A DNA stretch of 12,922 bases from Ichthyophonus hoferi (Eukaryota > Opisthokonta > Ichthyosporea > Ichthyophonida > Ichthyophonidae). This document shows, piece after piece, positions 7,854 through 12,922 of the stretch. A model generated the notes under the pieces. It was not told where the DNA came from. It saw only the letters and a program-made list of their open reading frames with translations, and made no database searches. The stretch's first letter is position 1. Every line of letters begins with the position of its first letter. A program made the translations under genes and the position numbers. The DNA is taken from contig NAOQ01000009.1 in assembly GCA_002751075.1 (NCBI GenBank), forward strand, positions 211,380-224,301, read 5' to 3'.

Positions 7854-8015
7854 GATATCAATCTGACTTCTAATTCTGAGCCCGTTGGTTATTGCAGTTG
7901 TGTAGTTGATGATTATAATTTTCCAGGGACTAGAGGAGTGCATATTCTCTTAGTAGGCATACCAAGTACCAATCGTAAATTAATTAATATATTAGGCACA
8001 TTACACCCATTTTGA
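7854..8015 (+). CDS. Unidentified coding-like fragment A
   Basis: A 53-codon open stretch without an ATG start, bounded by stops. It reads NSEPVGYCSCVVDDYNFPGT, then RGVHILLVGIPSTNRK and LINILGTLHPF. Acceptor-like AGs lie inside it: ggttattgcag ending at 7897 and ataattttccag ending at 7926. Either would give an exon in this frame. HILLVGIPST has the shape of a beta strand and turn as in P-loop ATPases, but the glycine-lysine-serine/threonine signature is missing, so I do not assign that fold. With the next island (8060-8176, same strand) it may be part of a small spliced gene or a decayed one. Confidence 0.25.
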   Translation, partial: DINLTSNSEPVGYCSCVVDDYNFPGTRGVHILLVGIPSTNRKLINILGTLHPF

Positions 8016-8059
8016 GTCTATTACTGGATTAATCGGTCCAACTGCTGTTTCCTTGTTGA

Positions 8060-8176
8060 TCTACTGATTCAGGAGATCAGAGTAAATGGCTGGGTTATCC
8101 CCTCAATATTCAAGAATTAATTGACTTGAACTATCTCAAGACTTTCCCAGTAACGGAAGAAAGGGTGACAATTTAA
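8060..8176 (+). CDS. Unidentified coding-like fragment B
   Basis: An open stretch of 38 codons ending at TAA 8174-8176, with an acceptor-like ctactgattcag ending at 8072. It reads DQSKWLGYPLNIQELIDLN and then YLKTFPVTEERVTI. The composition is balanced (W, P, G, E, D, R) rather than the K/N/I/Y/F mix of random AT-rich frames. The opposite strand is interrupted. No domain is recognised. It lies 45 bp after fragment A on the same strand, and could be its next exon. Confidence 0.25.
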   Translation, partial: STDSGDQSKWLGYPLNIQELIDLNYLKTFPVTEERVTI

Positions 8177-8690
8177 AAGGGAATTCCTATCTATTAATAT
8201 CAGTAGAGAGAGCAGACTCAAAATAAATCACATCTTTAATATAAAAAAATCCATATTTGAAGATGTATGTATTTCCGAAGTTCACAAACAGTGAGTCAGA
8301 AATAGTTATATTGATGTTAAGTTGGTTTAGGGTTTGCATTAACGTGCTTTTGTTTTTGGAAATTTGTACATGTATGTCAAAAAAGAATTTCATATATATG
8401 TGATTAGATTGAAGTCTATTTTTCATTAGGAACATTAAGTAGAGTATACTATACTATATTTTATTGCTGTTTAATTGTAAAGATTGCCTATTGTACGATA
8501 TTATTTTATGTTATTGCTTGATTTTTAAAATTAGCTATTTTATTATACTATATATAGCAATCTGTGGTCGTTCTAGAGACTTATCTACAGACTTCGGAGT
8601 CTCCAATTGAGTGTTGTATAATATGACTATATATATATGTATGTATTATGGATATTGTTTAACAATTATTAAAGGAATACAAAGTTCTTG
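8177..8690. other. No gene seen
   Basis: AT-rich. A minus-strand frame at 8187-8435 (82 residues, Phe/Ile/Asn/Tyr-rich) has no recognisable domain and its composition is what this base bias produces. A small inverted repeat, GAGACT..AGTCTC, lies near 8575-8603. Confidence 0.4.
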
Positions 8691-8695
8691 TGTGA

Positions 8696-8748
8696 GGGTA
8701 TACAGGCATGCGGGGATGCCGCATATACCCAGGTGTGCTGGGAGCCAC
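8696..8748 (+). ncRNA. Candidate structured RNA: two adjacent GC-rich hairpins
   Basis: Hairpin 1: GGGTATA (8696-8702) pairs with TATACCC (8724-8730); inside it GGCAT (8705-8709) pairs with ATGCC (8716-8720) around a 6-base loop. Hairpin 2 starts two bases later: GTG-T-GCT (8733-8739) pairs with AGCCAC (8743-8748) around GGG, with one bulged T. The block stands out as GC-rich in very AT-rich DNA. No known RNA family is recognised and no promoter is seen; DNA-level palindromes of a small transposon are an alternative. Confidence 0.25.
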
Positions 8749-9647
8749 ATGCATGTGAACATCCCTCTTTTATTATTGAGTTTTATTTTGTTTTATACTT
8801 TGTTTTATCACCAGTGCTAACTTTCTAGTTAATACCCATGTTGCTATCAATGTCTTAAATGGAGCCAAGCATAAATATTCGTATTAGCTAATCCAACTCC
8901 CGATAAACCAAAGAAACCCACTGGGATTGTCTGATCTTACTGTAATACATAAATACTGTTATGTCTCTAATTTTAGGGAATTAACATATTTCCTCGTTGA
9001 TGTAATAGTGCTCATATATACCATAACAAGAATTGATCTACTTATTATCTGGGTTTTGATCAAACTTTTTTATTTATCTGTGGTTAATAATCTTGTAACA
9101 CTATACTATCCTATACTATATAATTTTCTAAGCAACTATAGGCATTATACCTCTCCCCTCCCCTCTCTCTTTTCTCTGCTTACCCATCTACTTTATTGTG
9201 TTTTTTTTCGAAGTCTTCGCCCTTATATTTATACCTATACTTACACTTATAACTAATGTTGTATATTTCCATTATTTTTATGAATAACCAATTTAGTGAA
9301 TATATCATTATCACATGCAATCTTTCCAATTATGACATAACATAACTTAATTTGACCATATTACATTTTAAGAGATTCAATAGTTACTTTACAAGTTTAT
9401 TATTTTCCAGGAACATTGACATAAAATTTATTCCCAAATATCTGTAAAGAATCTTTACATAGTCAATTCATTTTTTAGCCTCTATGTTAACTAGATGGCA
9501 TAGAAGCAGACCCAAAGTTAAGTGTGACAAAAAATTAAGGGTTTTCCATTGGTAGCGTCCCAAATGTGTACTTGAAGATCCTTATATTTCGGGCATTTCC
9601 GTATGTTTACACGCAACACATCAGAAATAACTACACAATTGATTTAA
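8749..9647. other. No gene seen
   Basis: AT-rich non-coding DNA. A plus-strand frame at 8927-9256 (109 codons) is a hydrophobic Leu/Ile/Tyr-rich peptide ending in a Tyr-Thr repeat from a pyrimidine-rich tract; it looks like a composition artefact. No promoter or terminator signal can be supported. Confidence 0.45.
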
Positions 9648-9993
9648 TTAAAATTCAAATGCTGCATGGCAATTTTGAAAATCTGCTATACAGCATACCC
9701 CCACAGATGCCTGGTTCCAATTTGCCATTTCATACACTAGTGTTAGACATTCATTATCCCATGTTTCGCAACATTGGTTACTTCCGGTATGCGGGCAACC
9801 GACTGCATTTGTATGAGACTGGCAATATTCCATTACGGTCAAACCAGCCGAACATGCCAGACACTTTGCCACTTCTTGAGGGCAGCAATTAGTACTTACA
9901 TAGCCTCCCATTTTGAAAAAATGATCAAAAGATTTTCTTAAAAGACAACCACGAATTGAAGTCACATTCACAATCTCGAACAATTTGGTGAAT
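9648..9993 (-). CDS. Cysteine-rich CLAC-motif protein, terminal exon
   Basis: A minus-strand frame open from about 9993, where tgatttcag supplies a possible acceptor, to TAA at 9648-9650. At 9795-9887 it encodes CCPQEVAKCLACSAG then LTVMEYCQSHTNAVGC: the pattern CC-x6-C-x2-C-x9-C-x8-C. From memory this spacing (C-L-A-C-x-x-G-x-x-x-x-x-Y-C..G-C) is a recurring small cysteine domain in proteins of marine eukaryotes and large DNA viruses, with unknown function. Five more cysteines follow (QCCETWDNEC, VCCIADFQNC), suggesting a disulfide-rich, probably secreted protein. No signal peptide is visible, so the start must lie in an upstream exon or be the Met at 9909-9911. A perfect GTAAGT at 9894-9899 inside the frame and the weak acceptor leave the 5' boundary open. 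The opposite strand also has a 108-codon frame (9566-9892), which I treat as a shadow. Confidence 0.55.
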
Positions 9994-10074
9994 CTGAAAT
10001 CAACTTTGCATGCTCAAAAACTTATATAGTAGTACTAACTTTATTTTTAAGGGTTAATCCCAAATAACAAGCCT

Positions 10075-10146
10075 TGGTTAAGTGGTTGTACGCCAGATAC
10101 AGGGGACATCTGCGCAGATGCTTTGTTTACACGGGGCCTTCCCGCC
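10075..10146 (+). repeat. tRNA-like segment, possible SINE head remnant
   Basis: It starts TGGTTAAGTGG, an exact A-box-like match, and ends TTCCCGCC as in the 6213-6285 segment read on the other strand; the two are 72 and 73 bp long. A 5-pair arm CAGAT..ATCTG occupies the anticodon position with a 9-base loop, and CATCTGCGCAGATG (10107-10120) is a perfect 14-base palindrome. The B-box is not recognisable. A 72-codon forward frame (10051-10269) with a possible GTAAAT donor at 10171 covers the same bases, so a coding explanation is not excluded. Confidence 0.3.
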
Positions 10147-10422
10147 TATTTGCCGAATGAAACCACCTGGGTAAATATATCGTCGGGATGCTTATACTTA
10201 TATTGCAATTTGACATCCTATTATTATATTGATCTGACTCCTGTTTATGATTTTGTTGTACAAAATTAAAAGTTGAGTCTAGAGGTTGGGAGTTTATTGT
10301 TTATGCCACTAAGCAATTTATTATTTAGTTATTTTTATTGCGATTTTTATCTGATCTATACATATAGATGTAGAGTTGATTACTGGATAGTCTCAGATTT
10401 CTCACGTTGTGATTGGATGTAA
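10147..10422. other. No gene seen
   Basis: AT-rich, no domain or RNA signal recognised. Confidence 0.4.
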
Positions 10423-10464
10423 TTATACATTCCATGCCATTATACACTCCATGCCATTATACAC
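10423..10464 (+). repeat. 17-bp tandem repeat (2.5 copies)
   Basis: TTATACATTCCATGCCA (10423-10439), TTATACACTCCATGCCA (10440-10456) and a partial TTATACAC (10457-10464). The first two copies differ by one base. Confidence 0.85.
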
Positions 10465-10619
10465 GTAGTCTAAAGAAAATAGAGATTTATATCATTACAT
10501 TCCATTATTTTTGAAGGAAGGAAAAGTATTTTCCCATCTGTCATTCAACATATTCAAAGTATATACGTATCGTGGATTTACTTATCTATCGATACTAAAT
10601 CTTAATTAGGTACGGTCTG

Positions 10620-10693
10620 CGAATCAAACCAAGTTATCCGACCCGTGATTTTTTAGTCCCAAATCGGACTAAAAATAGTTAACCAATGAACTA
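10620..10693 (-). repeat. tRNA-like segment with A- and B-box-like sequences
   Basis: Read on the minus strand: TAGTT-CATTGGTT-AACTA forms a D-arm-like hairpin of 5 pairs with GG in the loop. A perfect 10-pair hairpin follows (TTTTTAGTCC / GGACTAAAAA, 10650-10675, 6-base loop) in the anticodon-arm position. GGTTTGATTCG at the end differs at two positions from the polymerase III B-box GGTTCGATTCC. The total length of 74 bp is tRNA-like, but acceptor and T-stem pairing is not found. I read it as a decayed tRNA-derived SINE head. Confidence 0.4.
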
Positions 10694-11037
10694 TGTGCCT
10701 CACGTTCACCTGGCTATATTAAACAAAAATATTAATAGCATATTCAAACATAACAAAAAATAGTATGATCGAAGCGTTATAATTAAATTATGACTGCGTG
10801 TCTGATCCCTGAAACACGCAACCTTTTGTTTCTACAAGTTATATAAGATTGCAGCATCGATGGCGTTATTGGCGCAATAAGAAAAGCTAATTTTAGTATG
10901 TGATTTTATAAACACTATCTATATCTTTGACATACAAATAAACAATTGATTATTGTACTATATTTTGTCAACACTTGACTTACTAACATGAATACATAAT
11001 TAATGCATATTATTAGAGTTAGAAATAACAACTTAAC
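10694..11037. other. No gene seen; small hairpins only
   Basis: AT-rich. Two short stems are visible: GCGTGT..ACACGC near 10796-10819, and TTATTG-GCG-CAATAA near 10866-10880. No coding signal. Confidence 0.4.
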
Positions 11038-11061
11038 CGAGACCACTTGTAAGGGGTCTCG
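11038..11061. repeat. 7-bp-stem inverted repeat
   Basis: CGAGACC (11038-11044) pairs with GGTCTCG (11055-11061) around a 10-base spacer. It adjoins another tRNA-like stretch (11073-11135). Read on the minus strand, that stretch contains GAGCGCGGTTAGACACC followed by CACTGATAATTAG, similar to the D arm and anticodon arm of a tRNA, but it has no convincing T arm. Confidence 0.4.
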
Positions 11062-11339
11062 TATATAAAAATAGTCTAAAGACTCAGTTGGTAAACTAAT
11101 TATCAGTGAGGTGTCTAACCGCGCTCAGGCGCATTTGAAAAAATACACAAAAATGCTTCTTAGCCTAACCGAAACTTCAGGTTTCTCACAATTATATCTT
11201 ATATCTTATTACACACGTAATCTGAACATAACATAAATTTAAATTAACCACGGGATTAGTTTCTGTAGGGAATAGCAAGTAGAGGCCGGAGCGTTCCTGT
11301 GACTTATATTCATTTAGAAGGCAATAGAAGACTGAATTA

Positions 11340-11359
11340 GGAGACGTTTAAACGTGTCC
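11340..11359. repeat. 20-bp near-perfect palindrome
   Basis: GGAGACGTTTAAACGTGTCC: a perfect 12-base core ACGTTTAAACGT (11344-11355), one G/G mismatch, then GGA/TCC arms. Function unknown. Confidence 0.5.
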
Positions 11360-11489
11360 CTTTGAATGCACAAAATACAGATATGCCAAGACAATTTTAT
11401 TATTACTAAGCAAGTCAGTAAGGCTTGTCTTAGACAGGATGCCTAATTAGTGTATTATCTGGACCCAACGCATGTAATCTAAAATAGCT

Positions 11490-12420
11490 TATGTAAAGTT
11501 GCAGGGCCTCTGCTACTGGCTGTTCAATTTTGATTTATTATCTTAGATTTCCATATTAGATTTCCATTTAACACCAATGGGTTGTGCTGACTTTTGAAGG
11601 GCTAACCAAACAGAGGAACCAGTCACTAACTCGGAAATAATTATTACTCTGTTGGCTATGATAGTACTAATTTAGTACCTATTCAATCTTATGTGGCTTA
11701 CGCCCAGTCTGTGCCTGTTTCCCAAGCTGTGTATAACCAGAGTAAACACTGTAAGATTGAGAGAGTGTAGAATACATTGGTCAGTATGCTCATGAATGTT
11801 AACCACCTTTCCTTTGGTCAGCTTAAACACTCTATTGTGGGTATTATTACCCCATTACCAGCTCAAGTTGGACAAGCTTAAGTTAATGTTAGTATACTAC
11901 TTGGCAGTTTCAATATCACCACTCCAGGTATGACTGCTGAAATAAAGTAAATAACGCAACTGAACAGAAATATAAATGAGGTTATGATTGATTATAACTA
12001 ATAATTAATGACTTTATAATTGTAATATTGACTACGGTTATTAACCAGTGTTGCAAAGATATCGAGTTCTTTTTTTCTTTTTTCTTTTTTTTTGAAGTAG
12101 GCTCTATCCTAATCCGAAGGAAGTTATAATTAATATGGTGTTGCCATAAAACGGTCTGCAACAAAGGCAAAGAAGGCAAGGGTGATATTTTCATCCGAAT
12201 CCGAGGATCTTCAAAAAAAAGTCTGAAGCTACGAGTTTGCTACTAGTGAGGACCCAGTGACTCCACTAAGATAAGTTAACCTCGACTCTGTTGCAATATT
12301 GTGGTCTTACTTTTAGGAAGTGAGGAAACAGGATGTAGCCTCTGTTGCACATTCATTCCATCAGAGTCCCAGCCCTTTTTTTTTTCTATGAAGTCCTTTC
12401 TTCCAGGCTTGGAGAGTGAT
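11490..12420 (+). pseudogene. Decayed coding-like tract of unknown origin
   Basis: Several adjacent plus-strand stretches have protein-like composition, unlike the surrounding AT-rich DNA: WVVLTFEGLTKQRNQSLTRK near 11577-11640, IQSYVAYAQSVPVSQAVYNQ near 11680-11740, HLSFGQLKHSIVGIITPLPA near 11800-11860, and a basic-then-acidic piece, KRSATKAKKARVIFSSESED, near 12150-12210. They lie in different frames and are broken several times, as in an old dead gene or transposable element. The last piece looks like a nuclear-localisation tail. No family is recognised, so host pseudogene versus element fossil cannot be decided. Confidence 0.35.
11543..11568 (+). repeat. 13-bp direct repeat (2 copies)
   Basis: TTAGATTTCCATA followed directly by TTAGATTTCCATT. 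A short tandem duplication. Confidence 0.7.
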
Positions 12421-12783
12421 AGAACTATCTTGAACTTTGTTCATTTTTATTAAAAGATCTAATATTGATTAGTGTTTTCTTGACATTTATGAAGCTCTTT
12501 CATAGTGGTCGAAGCATGACTTATCTAAGTAGTTGGTAGACAACCTGTCAGATATAGCCATATTTGTAACATAGATAAGGTAGGTATAGTTATAATTATT
12601 AATTAATTAATGCAGGGTTTTGTAGTATTCTACATAAATATATGCATAGGTATATTTAAAAAGGATAAAAAGGTTATGTCTGCAAAAGATTGAAAACTCT
12701 TAATCCTATAATGATAATGAATAATGGCGGCACGGTTTTTATTCTAAATTCTCTACTTGCAATAGTCGACTGACACCCTGAAC
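12421..12783. other. No gene seen; upstream flank of the edge reading frame
   Basis: AT-rich. It contains TTAATTAATTAAT near 12599 and no recognisable core promoter. If the ATG at 12784 is real, this holds its 5' UTR and promoter. Confidence 0.35.
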
Positions 12784-12922
12784 ATGGGTAAGATCTTGTC
12801 TTACTTCACTTCTTTATATCGTAATACTGAGGCTAAAAACATATTGGTAATAGCCGCCAAGAGACAGATCATGGGAAAAAGATGGCTAATACTAGCAGTA
12901 AGACATGTGTTACAAGTTAACT
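12784..12922 (+). CDS. Possible ARF/ARL-like small GTPase, first coding exon (cut by window edge)
   Basis: The ATG in AACATGG (A at -3, G at +4) opens a frame that runs to the window end. It begins MGKILSYFTSLYRNTEAKN, then ILVI. From memory, ARF/ARL proteins start M-G (myristoylated glycine), an amphipathic helix, L-[FY], then a basic/acidic turn and a hydrophobic beta strand ending before G-L-D-x-A-G-K-T. ARL5 (MGILFTRIWRLFNHQEHK, then VIIVG) aligns here without gaps. The P-loop itself does not follow: the frame goes on AAKRQIMGKRW. An intron would have to start near GTAATA at 12845, or at GTAATA after TATATC near 12820. GTAAGA near 12898 is a better donor but too late for that reading. Chance similarity is quite possible. 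Confidence 0.25.
   Translation, partial: MGKILSYFTSLYRNTEAKNILVIAAKRQIMGKRWLILAVRHVLQVN

Noticed and set aside
8927-9256. 109-codon plus-strand frame, possible membrane protein
   Set aside because: Leu/Ile/Tyr/Thr composition and a Tyr-Thr tail reflect AT bias and a pyrimidine tract; no domain, and no coding contrast with the flanks.
9566-9892. 108-codon plus-strand frame opposite the cysteine-rich gene
   Set aside because: Treated as an antisense shadow: the minus strand carries a motif with exact cysteine spacing and this strand shows no recognisable pattern.
10051-10269. 72-codon plus-strand stretch containing PWLSGCTPDTGDICADALFT, with a GTAAAT donor-like site
   Set aside because: Kept as an alternative only. 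It has no start, the acceptor is weak, and its core coincides with the tRNA-like segment at 10075-10146.
1-12922. CRISPR array, rRNA gene, intact tRNA, intact LTR element or bacterial operon
   Set aside because: No regular direct repeats with unique spacers, no rRNA core sequence, no complete cloverleaf and no paired LTRs were seen; the introns show a eukaryotic nuclear locus.

Overview
This is an AT-rich stretch of eukaryotic nuclear DNA. It has spliceosomal introns, microsatellites, a terminal-inverted-repeat DNA element, a decayed tandem repeat and tRNA-like remnants. The one firmly identified gene is animal-like: the 3' end of TAF4, a TFIID subunit. The AT bias, a cysteine motif (CC-x6-C-x2-C-x9-C-x8-C) and the intron layout suggest an invertebrate animal or close relative. 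A sponge is possible, but the sequence does not settle the taxon.

Layout. Positions 1-2809 hold the last five coding exons of TAF4 on the + strand; the gene is cut by the left edge. Every junction can be placed because each exon keeps the phase and residue spacing of the TAF4 C-terminal domain. Introns 1 and 2 carry short-period tandem repeats. Positions 2810-3250 are AT-rich 3' flank. From about 3256 to 5830 lies old repetitive DNA with a period near 312 bp, interrupted by a 469-bp inverted-repeat element (4188-4656) flanked by TATATA on both sides. From 5830 to 9650 the DNA is mostly non-coding and AT-rich, with a few small coding-like islands: a minus-strand fibronectin-III-like fragment (7189-7410) and two plus-strand open stretches (7854-8015, 8060-8176). 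A GC-rich double hairpin sits at 8696-8748. At 9648-9993 a minus-strand reading frame carries a clear cysteine-rich domain.

From 10050 onward come tRNA-sized degenerate segments with RNA polymerase III box-like sequences, a 17-bp tandem repeat and several hairpins. Next is a decayed coding-like tract (about 11490-12420) of unknown origin. At the right edge an ATG in good context (12784) opens a frame whose first ~23 residues resemble the amino terminus of ARF/ARL small GTPases.

Apart from the TAF4 exons, which form one transcript, nothing shows that these loci work together. I see no convincing undescribed multi-gene system. The points most worth following are the TAF4 AG|GTAAGAG junction, the nested repeats, the cysteine-motif gene and the coding islands at 7.2-8.2 kb.
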